A DNA stretch of 64,000 nucleotides. It comes from Pyrus communis. Lineage: Eukaryota; Streptophyta; Magnoliopsida; Rosales; Rosaceae. Of the stretch, positions 1 to 12,108 are shown one piece after another (positions within the stretch are counted from its first letter, which is position 1; every line of letters starts with the position of its first letter). A model generated the notes under the pieces. That model was not told where the DNA came from. It saw nothing but the letters and a program-made list of their open reading frames with translations, and made no database searches. Both the position numbers and the translations under genes were made by a program. Where the stretch lies: positions 3,585,501 to 3,649,500 of the forward strand of contig NC_084809.1 of the NCBI RefSeq assembly GCF_963583255.1, read 5' to 3'.

Positions 1-1135
1 ATGCATGCTGCATTGTCTTTAAAGATTGTCGTAGGAAGGTTGACCACTAGTGCTTCGAATATGTTCCATAACTGCTTTCAACCAAAAACACTCACGCGAG
101 GCTTCATGCAATGCGAGAATCTCAACATGGTTTGAAGAAGTCGCAACTAGCGTTATTTGGTAGACCTCCAAGATATAACAGTGTCTCTAGTGGTAAAAAC
201 ATAGCCTGTTTGAGAACGTGCCCTATGTAGGTCAGACAGATAACCAGCATTTGCATAACCAACGAGGTGAGAATCAACCCAAGAACCGAGGGGGACGGTA
301 GCTTCTCTCAAGGATTCATGGGTGTAGAACAAGCCTAAATTTGTCGTACCCTTAAGGTAGCGAAAAATATCGTTAACACCATTTCACTGTCTGCGTGTAC
401 GTGCATTGCTGTATCTAGCCAAAATATTAATAGCGAAAAAGATGTCGAGTCTAGTGCATTGAGCCAAGTACAATAAAGCACTAATTACACTTATGTATGG
501 AACTTCATGCTCCAAAATCTCTTCCTCATCCTCCTTGGGACGGAAAAGAACTCGTTTAACATCTAGAATCCGAACAACCATATGAGTACTTGAAGGTTTC
601 ACTTTATCCTTATTAAAATGTCGCAACACCTTTTGGGTGTAGTTGGATCGACGTACTAAGATTCCATCAGAACAATGATTCCATTTGAACAATGCTTGAT
701 CTCCAGGCTGAGAAAATATCGAGTTTTCCCAAGATCTTTCATCTCAAATTTCGATTTCAAGTGAACGATAATTTCCTCAAACTCTTCTGAAGTTCCGATA
801 AGGTTCATGTCATTGACATAAACTGCAACTATCGCAAATCCGGAATGTGACTTCTTGATGAACACATGGGCATAGTTCGTTGTTCACATAACATTGACTT
901 GTCAAATATTCACTCAAACAGTTATACCATATTTGCCCAGATTGTTTCAATACGTAGAGTGATCTCCTCAATCTAATCGAAAAAGTGTTTCATGTTCTAA
1001 AACTATTGGAACCAGTCAATGGAAGTCTTTCTGGAACTTTCATGTTTTGCGTATCTAGATCCTTATAAACATACGCGGTTACCACGTCCATAAGCTGCAT
1101 ATTCAGTTTTTTGGAAACTACTAAACTGATAAGGT
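1..1135 (-). pseudogene. Copia reverse transcriptase and RNase H remnant
   Basis: Minus strand in order: MDVVTAYVYKDLD near 1095 (RT), a frame with VAVYVNDMNLIGTSEEF near 815 (the YVDD catalytic box degraded to YVND), CTRLDIFFAINILARYS near 425, then GLFYTHES, GYANAGYLSDLHRARSQTGY and VISWRST near 330-150 (RNase H, with the usual Asp of YxDAGY replaced by Asn). Several frameshifts and stops separate the pieces. The rest of RNase H and the 3' LTR lie outside the window. Confidence 0.8.
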
Positions 1136-1140
1136 AGCAG
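1136..1140. repeat. Target site duplication AGCAG, left copy
   Basis: Five bases directly before the first TG of the LTR. They are repeated at 10443-10447. Confidence 0.9.
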
Positions 1141-3001
1141 TGAAGGAAAAATTTTGTCCTAGCTAAGAACATGCATGAACATTTGAATACATAGGCATAC
1201 TAATAACACTTTAAAGTAGGCATGCATTCAAAAACAATTCATAAAACCCATGACTTTCAAAGCCTAGTATATGGTGAACCATAAGACTCTTTAACAATAT
1301 TAAAGAGAATAAGAATTTAGAGATTCTTTACCCTTGAAGCTCATCCTTGATTGCACAAGGGATTCACCCAAGTGGAGGGCCTTCAAGTCACCTCCTTGCT
1401 CCTTGGATCTTCCTTGTGATTTCCTCCCTTTTAGTGCTCCTTTTTCTTCTTTGAGGATTTGAGGATTTGTTCTCCAAAACACCAAAAGTTTGGTGTCTCT
1501 AAGTCTCCACACCAAAGATGTTGTGTGAAGATGAAATGGATGACTTAGGGAAGAAAGATTGCTAGATGTTCTTCCCCTAAGGTGGCCGGCCTCTATGTAG
1601 AAAATGAGAGAATAGGTTTCACCCAAATTCAATTAGAAAACCCCTTAATGTGAAACCAAGCTATAATGTTGATTTTACACTTCATTTCATGTGAGTGGCA
1701 AACTTGTAATTAATACAAGTTTGCTACCCCTCACCCTTATGGCCATATGTTGTTATTGGGCTTAATTTCCCATTTTGTTTTAGTTGTCATACAACTTAAA
1801 CATAATGGGCCTTGTGGACCAAAACGTTTTTGTGTCCCGAAGCCCAAAACTAACTTAAACGCCCAATACGAACGTTTCGTATAATTAATTAACTATTTAA
1901 TTAATCTTGACCATTCTTCAATTAAACCATTTAATTGCTTATCCATTTCATATAATTTCTTCACTTATATCCTTACTCGGTGTACGATCCATTAGGTTCC
2001 AATTAGCGAGGTAGTGGGCGATGTTACTCTTAACGATCGATTGTGAATTGAAACCACATTTCAATTCTCCCTTAAAATTAGTGTTTGCTAATCTTTAGGG
2101 CTTCCACAAACCATGGGTGACGCCTAGCAGCATGTCATGGTTACCCAAGCTAAGTAGAAGTGGTTGGAGAACCTATCCAGTTACAACTACAATGCAATAC
2201 GGTCCTTCTCTAATACAATACTCTTAATTACATTGTTTAAGTGATAGTTTGTTTCATGTCTACTATCCAATGTGATATTTCTCTATATGATTCAATTGAA
2301 TAAGATTTGGAACAACCTTCCTTAGTCATATTCATATGCTTTGGCCAAAGACTCTCGAATCATATCTTAGAGTATTCTCCTTCCACTATGGAAGGTTAGA
2401 GATCCCTTGTTGTGCATTCATATGCCTACATGACTAGATAGCTTGACCCCAACAATGCCGTGGACACTCCAATGGAATGCCGTTGACATAATCAAAGATC
2501 AAGGATCTAACCATTAGACATCAATGATGCCTCAGGTCAAAGGACTACTTTGCATATTGCAACTATTGAGTTCTCACATGACATGTATGTTCGAACTCTC
2601 GTTTGATCGTTGTTCAGTGTACTTGATTACTCTTTCGAGCACCTATGTGTTTGCCTTAGTGTCCAACACCAAATGACTTGAGACTAGTTCATACTCACGC
2701 TTGAGTCGACATAACACATACTAACCTTAGCGGATTGTCAATGCCCAATTGGCAATCCTATGGCTAGGAACGTTTTAGGAATGAACATAAGAGAAAGGTC
2801 TCGTTAATTTAACTAACTTAAATCACTTATCTCTTAGATCAATTACATTCCTTGGATTCCCTTATTGCTTAAACACAAGATACTATAAATAGTGATTAAC
2901 AATAAGCTTTGCCCTCTATTAAACATATAAAAGTTTAACACAATAAGTATTCCAAAAAGCTATTACATCAAATGAGTGGCTTTGTGGGCATACTTCCAAC
3001 A
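1141..3001 (-). repeat. 3' LTR of the nested copia element
   Basis: 1861 bp, matching 8582-10442 at a constant offset of 7441. On the minus strand it follows the PPT and begins TGTTGGAAGTATGCCC. A 110-codon ORF inside it (1300-1632) recurs identically in the other LTR and has no recognisable domain. Confidence 0.95.
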
Positions 3002-3012
3002 ATCTCCCACTT
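3002..3012 (-). other. Polypurine tract of the nested copia element
   Basis: On minus AAGTGGGAGAT immediately precedes the 3' LTR. This is the common plus-strand primer tract of plant copia elements. Confidence 0.85.
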
Positions 3013-3016
3013 GCAC

Positions 3017-6000
3017 TCAAAGCCATCTTCCCATGTATCTAATACCCATCTTTTCCATATGACGGTCAAGTTGGATTTGAGACATTGGCTTCGTTAGTGG
3101 ATCTGCTACGTTATCGGCTGAAGCAACTTTGAGGATGTTGACTTTCCCCTCGGCAGCATATCTTCTAATGATATTAAAGCGCCTATCAAAATGCTTGTTC
3201 TTTTGATGTGCCCTGGGTTCCTTGGCTTGAGCTATCGCCCCACTATTATCACAGTACAAAGTTACTGGTGATGTAATGGTTGGAACCACTCCAAGTTCAG
3301 TGATGAACTTCTTCATCCAGAACGCTTCTTTCCCGGCTTCAGCTGCAGCGACATATTCAGCCTCTGTCGTGGAATCAGCAATTACACTTTGTTTCTTGCT
3401 TTTCCAGCTGACAGCCCCACCATTCAGAGTGAATACATATCCGGAGTTGGAACTTCTATCATCGACGTCAGATTGGAAATCTGCGTCTGTATAGCCTTCC
3501 ACTCGCAACTCTGTCGCTCCTCCATAAATGAGGAACATGTCCTTAGTTCTTCTTAAGTACTTAAGGACCGTCTTGACAGCTGCCCAGTGTTCTGATCCTG
3601 GGTTAGATTGATATCGACTAGTAATGCTCACAGCATATGCGATATCAGGCCTTGTGCATATCATGGCATACATAAGACTTCCTATGGCGGAAGCATAAGG
3701 AATCATATTCATATGCCGTATCTCTTCAGGAGTCTTAGGTCTCATAGACTTAGAAAGATGAATTCCATGTCCTACAGGAAGAATACCTTTCTTAGATTGC
3801 TCCATCTGGAACCTACTTAGCACCTTATCAATGTACATAGATTGGGATAATCCAATTAATTTTCTGGATCTATCACGATAGAGCTTTATCCCAAGTACAT
3901 AAGACGCATCTCCTAAATCTTTCATGTGGAAGGTTTTGGACAACCACACTTTTACAGAAGAAAGTACTGCAGTGTCATTCCCGAATAGTAATATGTCATC
4001 TACATATAACACTAGGAATACAACTGCTTCCCCAACGACTTTTTGATAAACACAATTGTCGTCTTCGTTTTGAGTAAAACCAAACGATTTGATTTCAGTA
4101 TCAAAACGAATGTTCCAGCTCCTGGAGGCTTGCTTAAGTCCATAAATGGACCTTTGAAGCTTGCATACCTTAGTCTTTTCAGACTTGGACACGAAACCTT
4201 CGGGTTGAGCCATATAAAGCTCTTCCTCTAGGTAGCCGTTCAGAAAGGCTGTCTTCACGTCCATTTGCCAGATTTCATAATCATGGTACGCAGCTATAGC
4301 AAGCAAAATCCGAATGGACTTAATCATGGCTACAGGAGAAAAGGTTTCTTCATAGTCAATCCCTTCTCTTTGCCTGTAACCCTTGGCTACTAGTCTAGCC
4401 TTATAAGTTTCCACGTTCCCATCAACGCCTATTTTCCTCTTGAAGATCCATTTGTTTCCAACAGGTACTATACCTTCTGGAGGGTCTACAAGAGTCCAGA
4501 CTTGATTTTGATACATGGAATCCATCTCGGATTTCATGGCCTCTTGCCATCTCTTTGAATCAATGTCGGACATTGCTTCAGTGTAGTTTCTAGGGTCTTC
4601 CTTTGTGTCATTGTCACCTAGAAGGTGCAATTCCGCAAAGTCATTGTCTAAGCCATACCTTCTAGGTGGCTTATTGACCCGTTCAGATCTACGTGGAGCT
4701 AGGGGTTCAGGAACAGGGTTGTCAACATGTCGTGTGCTTGTTTGTGGTTCATCATTAATCTCATTAATTTCCATCGTTTTACTTATAGTTTCTTTGAGAA
4801 CAAATTCGTCCTCTAGAAACTTAGCAGTTCTGGCGACAAAGACTTTCTGGTCGTCAGGATGGTAGAACTCATATCCCATAGTTTCTCTAGGATATCCCAC
4901 AAAATAGCACCTTTCTGATCTCGCTTCAAGCTTAGTAGCTTCAAGCTTCTTGACATATGTTTCACAACCCCAAATCTTAATGTGATTAAGACTTGGCTTT
5001 CTACCATGCCATATCTCATAGGGCGTTTGTGAAACTGATTTGGAAGGTACTCTATTAAGCAAGTAAGCTGCTGTATATAGAGCATATCCCCAGAATGTTA
5101 ATGGCAGATCAGCGGAACTCATCATAGAACGAACCATGTTCATCAAGGTTCGATTTCTCCTTTCAGAAACTCCATTAAGTTGTGGAGTTCCCGGTGGAGT
5201 CCACTGTGATTTTATTCCACACTCTTTGAGATAATCTAGGAATTCATTACTCAGATATTCACCCCCTCGATCTGATCTTAGGATTTTTATCTGTTTCCCA
5301 GTTTGCTTCTCAACTTCATTCTTGAATTCTTTGAACCTTTCAAAGGATTCTGACTTGTACTTCATAAGATACACATAGCCAAACCGAGAGTGATCGTCGG
5401 TGAATGTGATATAGTAGGAGAAACCTCCTCTCGACGTAGTAGACATAGGTCCACATACGTCAGTGTGGATTAACCCTAGAATTTCAGTGGCACGCTCTCC
5501 TTTCCCAGTGAATGGAGATTTGGTCATCTTCCCTTTCAAACAGCATTCACAAGTACCCATCTGGTCATTACCTAATGGGCGGACATATCCGTCTTTCGAC
5601 ATCTTGCGAATCTTTTCAAGGTTCACATGTCCAAGTTTAAGATGCCACATCCTTTCTTGGTTAACTTCTTCTCTAGCCCTTTTGGGTTTTGAGGTATTCC
5701 CGCTTTCAATACAGTGCATCCCACTATTCGTCTCTAGGTGAAAAAGTCCCTCTATCATATTACCATGAGAGATAATACGACCGTTCAAGTATAAAGTGCA
5801 ACTCATTTTGTCAAACAATACTGAGTGCCCATCTCGTAAAAGCTTAGAGATAGAAATCAAATTCTTTATACATGAAGGAAAATATAAACAATTTTTAAGT
5901 TCCAGGACTTCCCCAGAGGGTAGGTTAAGCATGTAGGTGCCTATTGCTTTTGCAGAGATTTTAGCGCCGTTCCCAACTCGCACAACCATCTCCCCATTGC

Positions 6001-6346
6001 GTAGTGTCTTGCTCCCTACTAGTCCCTGCATCGTATTACAGATATGTTGACTAGCGCCTGAATCAAATATCCAGGAATTGGAGCTCACTGTAAAAGCACT
6101 TTCTATGACCGAAATAGTCTCTTCAAAAGTTCGTGTCATAAGGCTCGCAATGCGCACCCTGAATTTCTTCTTCCAACGTTCATCCTTTCCACAATGAAAG
6201 CATGTTCCTTTGGATTTCTTTGCCTTCTTCTTATGTAACCTCTTCCTTGTTTTTGCATTCTCACTCCCACTGTCCTTTTTGAAACATTTTTCAAATTTAC
6301 AGCACATGTCAATCATCTCGTTAAAAGTATGATCGAATCTATTCAC
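3017..6346 (-). CDS. Copia pol polyprotein: protease, integrase, RT, RNase H (open frame)
   Basis: One open frame of about 1109 codons. In order: a degraded zinc knuckle ([14 protein letters not shown], about residue 49, where the expected His and last Cys are Arg and Phe); aspartic protease DSGASQH; integrase zinc region HLKLGH...CECC; integrase core with [17 protein letters not shown] and GVSERRNR giving D, D and E; RT with the intact catalytic box [12 protein letters not shown]; RNase H with [18 protein letters not shown] and YCDNSGA. The frame is open a little further upstream, to a stop near 6405. The codon listed as residue 1 is GTG, so no normal start is visible; expression would need gag-pol translation from upstream, which is broken. 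The enzymatic motifs look active. Confidence 0.9.
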   Translation of the reverse strand: MNRFDHTFNEMIDMCCKFEKCFKKDSGSENAKTRKRLHKKKAKKSKGTCFHCGKDERWKKKFRVRIASLMTRTFEETISVIESAFTVSSNSWIFDSGASQHICNTMQGLVGSKTLRNGEMVVRVGNGAKISAKAIGTYMLNLPSGEVLELKNCLYFPSCIKNLISISKLLRDGHSVLFDKMSCTLYLNGRIISHGNMIEGLFHLETNSGMHCIESGNTSKPKRAREEVNQERMWHLKLGHVNLEKIRKMSKDGYVRPLGNDQMGTCECCLKGKMTKSPFTGKGERATEILGLIHTDVCGPMSTTSRGGFSYYITFTDDHSRFGYVYLMKYKSESFERFKEFKNEVEKQTGKQIKILRSDRGGEYLSNEFLDYLKECGIKSQWTPPGTPQLNGVSERRNRTLMNMVRSMMSSADLPLTFWGYALYTAAYLLNRVPSKSVSQTPYEIWHGRKPSLNHIKIWGCETYVKKLEATKLEARSERCYFVGYPRETMGYEFYHPDDQKVFVARTAKFLEDEFVLKETISKTMEINEINDEPQTSTRHVDNPVPEPLAPRRSERVNKPPRRYGLDNDFAELHLLGDNDTKEDPRNYTEAMSDIDSKRWQEAMKSEMDSMYQNQVWTLVDPPEGIVPVGNKWIFKRKIGVDGNVETYKARLVAKGYRQREGIDYEETFSPVAMIKSIRILLAIAAYHDYEIWQMDVKTAFLNGYLEEELYMAQPEGFVSKSEKTKVCKLQRSIYGLKQASRSWNIRFDTEIKSFGFTQNEDDNCVYQKVVGEAVVFLVLYVDDILLFGNDTAVLSSVKVWLSKTFHMKDLGDASYVLGIKLYRDRSRKLIGLSQSMYIDKVLSRFQMEQSKKGILPVGHGIHLSKSMRPKTPEEIRHMNMIPYASAIGSLMYAMICTRPDIAYAVSITSRYQSNPGSEHWAAVKTVLKYLRRTKDMFLIYGGATELRVEGYTDADFQSDVDDRSSNSGYVFTLNGGAVSWKSKKQSVIADSTTEAEYVAAAEAGKEAFWMKKFITELGVVPTITSPVTLYCDNSGAIAQAKEPRAHQKNKHFDRRFNIIRRYAAEGKVNILKVASADNVADPLTKPMSQIQLDRHMEKMGIRYMGRWL

Positions 6347-6625
6347 TTTATAGTTTACAATAAACTTAGTGAAATCATCCGAGAGATATGCAAGGAAAAA
6401 GTCTTAGGCCATTTTGTCAAGTATAATGGTGGGTAGTATTTTAGGCATGTCGTTAACTACATAACATAACAGAAATCGTATTAGATTGTTGATTAACTAC
6501 TTGATTGGGTCTTGAATCAAATAGTACCACCCGCTATTTTTGGCAAATTCCATATCCCTCAATAGAATCCGAGAGTTATGTTGAACTCTTAGCGGGGTAT
6601 GGGAGACTCACCATTACCAAGCCCA

Positions 6626-6850
6626 CCTCACGATGATACGATGTTGGTTAGCAAAAATAATGATGAGAGAATAACGCTTTACTCATTTACAACGTTTGTA
6701 ATTACCCATCTTGTTTGGCCTCTAGAGAATGTTGCCTCACGATGATACGATGTTGGCACCATTGCACTTAGTTAAGTTATTCCCACCATGCTTAGTTCGT
6801 GTAGGGGTTCAAGAATAACCTCACGATGATACGATGTTGGCTATCCTCGT
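6626..6850. repeat. Three dispersed copies of a 22-bp repeat
   Basis: The word CTCACGATGATACGATGTTG with one more base at each end occurs identically at 6626-6647, 6735-6756 and 6829-6850. The intervening sequences are unrelated. It lies in the non-coding leader of the nested copia element. Confidence 0.9.
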
Positions 6851-7960
6851 TGCCTACACTTACCTCATCATATGTTTATGGACTCCTCCTGAGTGTAAGC
6901 ATGCACTTTGTACTCCCCCATGATAGGGTGAAGCCGGTGTACAAGTCACAAACGATTGGAGCCCACCACGGTGGAAGGCCTACGAAGAGATGTTCAAAGC
7001 ATCTCTCGCTTATCAACTTAATATCCATTTTATTTGAGGGAGTAGTGTTGGGCTACATCAAAAACATTTTAATCATATTAAAAGAACATGGGCCTATCAC
7101 AACTATTGGTCCAAGTTAATATGAATTAGTAGCATATAATACTCCCACTGTTTCGTTGAAACAAGCGAGACTATATGGAACTACTAACGAACCATTGCAT
7201 CCTCATATGGACTATATAGTCGTTTTAGGTTTTAGGATGATTATGAACCGTTTGATTTGATCCAACACGAGCCTTGTGTTGGACCTTGGGTTTAAGGTAG
7301 ATAGTTGTTGATTTTAGTTACGCGTTTAATCCAATTAAACCGTTATTTCCTATTGGGCGTTGGACCCAACTATTCCAATTTGCATACATATAAACAAAGA
7401 GGAATACATGAAATAATAAGAAGGGCTTATGCCCTTTTACAACACAAATAATGGGCTTATGCCCTTTACAACAAATTGAAGGACTTATGCCCAATACAAC
7501 AACTTGAATTAATCAAATTACATTCAAATCTACATTACTTAAAACCCAAGCATTCATAATGTAAATCGGCCAATCACATAGCTCAATTATCGAGGCCTTT
7601 GGTTCATAATCACCCTTTTCTTAATTAACTAAATTAACTAAGAAAGCAACTTTAAACAATTGGTTTTTGGATCCATAGAATTGATTTAAATGGAACTAAA
7701 TATAATGAAAATCCAATTCTCATTAAAGAGACAAAACAATTTTTGTTCTCATTTTATTTGGGCCATTTTGCAAAAACACAAACTTTTGGGTCAAAATACA
7801 AATACACAAAAGTATCAAAACTTTATTTAATTGCACAAAAGCACCCCACTAGAGGGGTGGCCGGCCAAGGATAGTTGTTATAGAGATTTTTGATAAAAAG
7901 AATTTTGTAAGTGGATTTTGGTGGGTGAGATTAAAGATGGTGGGGATGGTTTGAAAAGAA

Positions 7961-8110
7961 AATATATCTTTGATATAATTAAAACCATTTAATCATTTCT
8001 TACCAACAATCATCATCCATCAACTAATATTCAAAAATATATCTTTGACATAATTAAAGCCATTTAATCATTTCTCACCAATAATCATCACCCATCAACT
8101 AATAATCAAA
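7961..8110. repeat. 75-bp tandem duplication in the copia leader
   Basis: Two AT-rich copies with period 75 (AATATATCTTTGA... at 7961 and 8036), each ending in the ATCATC.CCATCAACTAAT word, differing at a few positions. Confidence 0.8.
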
Positions 8111-8565
8111 ACTTTATGTAAAACATAAAACTTTTGAATCAAAACTTCAAAACTTTTTGTTCTTGATAAGAACTTCAAGAAATATGAAGAACATACATGA
8201 AAACTCATAATAGCTCCATGGATGTTTTCTTTCACCAAAAACTCAAATTTTCACAACTCAAAAGAGGGTTAATATCCTAGGGTACTTAGGGGTTCCAAAA
8301 AGCACTTTAAAACCATTTTAACAAGCCTAACATGAACCCAAAAAATCACCCTTTGGATTTGGCCGAAAATCCCAAAACACTTGGCACCAATTTTTAGTTC
8401 CATTATTCATGCTTTAATGAAATACATCTACAACATTTGAGATGCTAAATTTTCAAGTAAAATTTATATTCAAAGCAAGAACAAAGCTTGTAACATTTAC
8501 AACACTTAAATCACAAAATATGAAAAATCACAAAACCCAAAAGGATCCACCATAAACTAGGCCTA

Positions 8566-8579
8566 GGCTCTTGATACCA
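8566..8579 (-). other. Primer-binding site (initiator tRNA-Met type)
   Basis: On minus the sequence next to the LTR reads TGGTATCAAGAGCC, the usual plant copia site complementary to the 3' end of initiator tRNA-Met (with one extra A relative to TGGTATCAGAGC). Confidence 0.85.
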
Positions 8580-8581
8580 CT

Positions 8582-10442
8582 TGAAGGAAAAATTTTGTCC
8601 TAGCTAAGAACATGCATGAACATTTGAATACATAGGCATACTAATAACACTTTAAAGTAGGCATGCATTCAAAAACAATTCATAAAACCCATGACTTTCA
8701 AAGCCTAGTATATGGTGAACCATAAGACTCTTTAACAATATTAAAGAGAATAAGAATTTAGAGATTCTTTACCCTTGAAGCTCATCCTTGATTGCACAAG
8801 GGATTCACCCAAGTGGAGGGCCTTCAAGTCACCTCCTTGCTCCTTGGATCTTCCTTGTGATTTCCTCCCTTTTAGTGCTCCTTTTTCTTCTTTGAGGATT
8901 TGAGGATTTGTTCTCCAAAACACCAAAAGTTTGGTGTCTCTAAGTCTCCACACCAAAGATGTTGTGTGAAGATGAAATGGATGACTTAGGGAAGAAAGAT
9001 TGCTAGATGTTCTTCCCCTAAGGTGGCCGGCCTCTATGTAGAAAATGAGAGAATAGGTTTCACCCAAATTCAATTAGAAAACCCCTTAATGTGAAACCAA
9101 GCTATAATGTTGATTTTACACTTCATTTCATGTGAGTGGCAAACTTGTAATTAATACAAGTTTGCTACCCCTCACCCTTATGGCCATATGTTGTTATTGG
9201 GCTTAATTTCCCATTTTGTTTTAGTTGTCATACAACTTAAACATAATGGGCCTTGTGGACCAAAACGTTTTTGTGTCCCGAAGCCCAAAACTAACTTAAA
9301 CGCCCAATACGAACGTTTCGTATAATTAATTAACTATTTAATTAATCTTGACCATTCTTCAATTAAACCATTTAATTGCTTATCCATTTCATATAATTTC
9401 TTCACTTATATCCTTACTCGGTGTACGATCCATTAGGTTCCAATTAGCGAGGTAGTGGGCGATGTTACTCTTAACGATCGATTGTGAATTGAAACCACAT
9501 TTCAATTCTCCCTTAAAATTAGTGTTTGCTAATCTTTAGGGCTTCCACAAACCATGGGTGACGCCTAGCAGCATGTCATGGTTACCCAAGCTAAGTAGAA
9601 GTGGTTGGAGAACCTATCCAGTTACAACTACAATGCAATACGGTCCTTCTCTAATACAATACTCTTAATTACATTGTTTAAGTGATAGTTTGTTTCATGT
9701 CTACTATCCAATGTGATATTTCTCTATATGATTCAATTGAATAAGATTTGGAACAACCTTCCTTAGTCATATTCATATGCTTTGGCCAAAGACTCTCGAA
9801 TCATATCTTAGAGTATTCTCCTTCCACTATGGAAGGTTAGAGATCCCTTGTTGTGCATTCATATGCCTACATGACTAGATAGCTTGACCCCAACAATGCC
9901 GTGGACACTCCAATGGAATGCCGTTGACATAATCAAAGATCAAGGATCTAACCATTAGACATCAATGATGCCTCAGGTCAAAGGACTACTTTGCATATTG
10001 CAACTATTGAGTTCTCACATGACATGTATGTTCGAACTCTCGTTTGATCGTTGTTCAGTGTACTTGATTACTCTTTCGAGCACCTATGTGTTTGCCTTAG
10101 TGTCCAACACCAAATGACTTGAGACTAGTTCATACTCACGCTTGAGTCGACATAACACATACTAACCTTAGCGGATTGTCAATGCCCAATTGGCAATCCT
10201 ATGGCTAGGAACGTTTTAGGAATGAACATAAGAGAAAGGTCTCGTTAATTTAACTAACTTAAATCACTTATCTCTTAGATCAATTACATTCCTTGGATTC
10301 CCTTATTGCTTAAACACAAGATACTATAAATAGTGATTAACAATAAGCTTTGCCCTCTATTAAACATATAAAAGTTTAACACAATAAGTATTCCAAAAAG
10401 CTATTACATCAAATGAGTGGCTTTGTGGGCATACTTCCAACA
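8582..10442 (-). repeat. 5' LTR of the nested copia element
   Basis: 1861 bp, same sequence as 1141-3001 as far as read. It carries the promoter for the pol transcript running toward lower coordinates. The PBS begins two bases inside it. Confidence 0.95.
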
Positions 10443-10447
10443 AGCAG
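10443..10447. repeat. Target site duplication AGCAG, right copy
   Basis: Five bases directly after the CA of the right LTR, matching 1136-1140. Confidence 0.9.
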
Positions 10448-11563
10448 AACATTATGACGTCCATTACGGGGGAATATGTCTCTTCGTAATCAATCACAGG
10501 GCGTTGAGAGAAGCCTTGCGCTACGAGGCGTGCTTTGTATCGAACTATTTCATTCTTCTCATTACACTTTCATACGAAAACCCATCTATAGCCCAAGGGT
10601 TTCACATGTGATGGAGTAGGAGTTACAGGCTCAAACACCTTACGTTTTGTAAGCAAATCGAGTTCGACATGGATTGCTTGTTTCCAGTTTGACCAATTCG
10701 TTATACGTCAACATTCATCAACAGAATGTGGTTCAATGTCATTGCTAAGCATGATATTAATAGCTACTGTGTAAGCAAATGCATCGTCAACGATCATCTT
10801 ATTCCGATTCCAAACTTCATCTAATACTGTGTAATGGACTGAAATCTCACGATTTTCAAAAAGTCGGTATGTCTCGTCTAAGACATCACCGTAATCTAGA
10901 ATAACCTCATGCGTTGGAATAAATGAGTAAGTGATGGTTGGATTCACATTAGGGTCGCTAGTTTGTGTTGTTTTCCTCTTATAGGGCTGTGAATCCTTTG
11001 AACTAAGGGGTCTTCCACACTTTAGGGTAGAAGCAGATAATTGGCTAGCCGACAGTGTACCGAGCCGGGTGGGAGGTGCGACAGCCCCACCTTTGGGGAC
11101 AATTCGGCCTTTCAAGGCGGTATTACGGCGTACGTTAAGTATGCCGATCCTTGCAGGTGCGTTTGCAACGGGTATATGTGATCTCGTCACTTATCAGTAA
11201 AAGCATCCGGCATGCTTTAAGCAATGCTCTGAAGATCTAGGATACGTCGCACTTCAGTTTCAGACTGAGGAGTGCGATGATTTAAATGAGACATAGTGGG
11301 AGTAATCCATGACAATTCGCGACGTTCTACAGGAACGCTAGTGATCTTATCTATCCCGAATGATGTGAAAACAGTCTCATTGAAGTGACAATCCGCAAAA
11401 CATGCGTAAAGAGATCTATTGTCAAGGGTTCTAAGTAGCGAATAATGGATGACGAATCATAACCGACATAGATTCATATTATTCCATGAGGACCCATTTT
11501 GGTATGTAGTGGCGGCGCTATTGACACATAGATTGTGCACCCAAACACATGTAAATGCAAGAC
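10448..11563 (-). pseudogene. Copia pol remnant (after integrase core, start of RT)
   Basis: Minus-strand pieces include HLHVFGCTIYVSIAPP near 11540 (the FGC/YVxIAPP region downstream of the integrase core) and NREISVHYTVLDEVWNRN near 10830, with frameshifts between. Around 10480-10700 further RT-proximal sequence reads in broken frames. It continues, after the nested insertion, at 1135. No frame is functional. Confidence 0.65.
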
Positions 11564-12108
11564 GTTATGCTTTTTAGCTAGAAGTAAAACAGAGATCAAA
11601 TCCAAAATTTTGGTGAACTTCTGTGCCCTATATTGTTGTTGCGGGATAATATTGTTGGCATTGAAGGTCGAATATGTCTTATCCAAGATATCTTTGTTTG
11701 TTAAGTCCACTTTACAGAACTTAAGCAATGATCGGATTCTATAAACTTCATAATTGTATTTATTCGCAGACTCAAAGTCTTGGAAGTGTAAATGCTACCA
11801 GTAGTGTCTTGCTTCAGGCAAGTAAATGTTTTTCTAGTGATCGAATTGTTGGCCAGAGCAAGCTATATCGTGCGTGGATCATCCTCAACGAAGTACTCGG
11901 TCTACATTGCATCATGGATGTGTCGTCGAATGAAGATCATTGCAGTAGCTTTCTCAGCGTCGTTGACGGGGTTGGCGTCGGTAGGTTCCTCGATGGTGGC
12001 TTTAATACCCTTTGCGGTAAGATAAAGCTTCACGTCTTGAACCCACTTAAGGTAGTTTATTCTAGATACTTCTAGAGCGGTGAAAGCAAGCTTATTCAAG
12101 TTCGACAT
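11564..12108 (-). pseudogene. Copia gag (UBN2-type) remnant
   Basis: Reading on minus from ATG at 12108, the N-terminus MSNLNKLAFTALEVSR is typical of a plant copia gag. The frame is lost around 11900 and regained at about 11728-11564 (KTYSTFNANNIIPQQQYRAQ, then KILDLISVLLLAK). In a working element this protein forms the particle shell. After LLLAKKHN the sequence jumps directly into integrase-proximal sequence (HLHVFGCTIYV), so the gag zinc knuckle, protease and integrase core are missing. Confidence 0.75.

Larger units (their letters stand above)
6347..8565 (-). other. Gag remnant and non-coding leader of the nested copia element
   Basis: On minus only a short gag tail is readable upstream of pol (CYVVNDMPKILPT, then a stop, then [20 protein letters not shown], plus 6350-6480). 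From about 6480 to the PBS no coding sequence is seen in either strand. The stretch contains three copies of a 22-bp repeat (6626-6850), short repeats around the word GGGCTTATGCCC near 7420-7490 and a 75-bp tandem duplication (7961-8110). A full copia gag of several hundred residues is absent. Confidence 0.7.
1141..10442 (-). mobile_element. Young nested Ty1/copia retrotransposon, LTRs intact, gag largely missing
   Basis: Two 1861-bp LTRs (1141-3001 and 8582-10442) begin TG and end CA and flank a PPT, a pol frame and a PBS, all reading on the minus strand. The five bases AGCAG occur immediately before 1141 and after 10442. The LTRs showed no difference in the lines I compared, so the insertion is recent. 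The pol frame is open for more than 1100 codons. Gag is reduced to a short broken tail and the 2.1 kb before it is non-coding, so the copy would need gag in trans. It sits inside the RT region of the older copia element. Confidence 0.95.

Noticed and set aside
1300..1632. 110-codon ORF, identical copy at 8741-9073
   Set aside because: It lies wholly inside the LTRs of the nested copia, has no domain, and is repeated only because the LTRs are identical.
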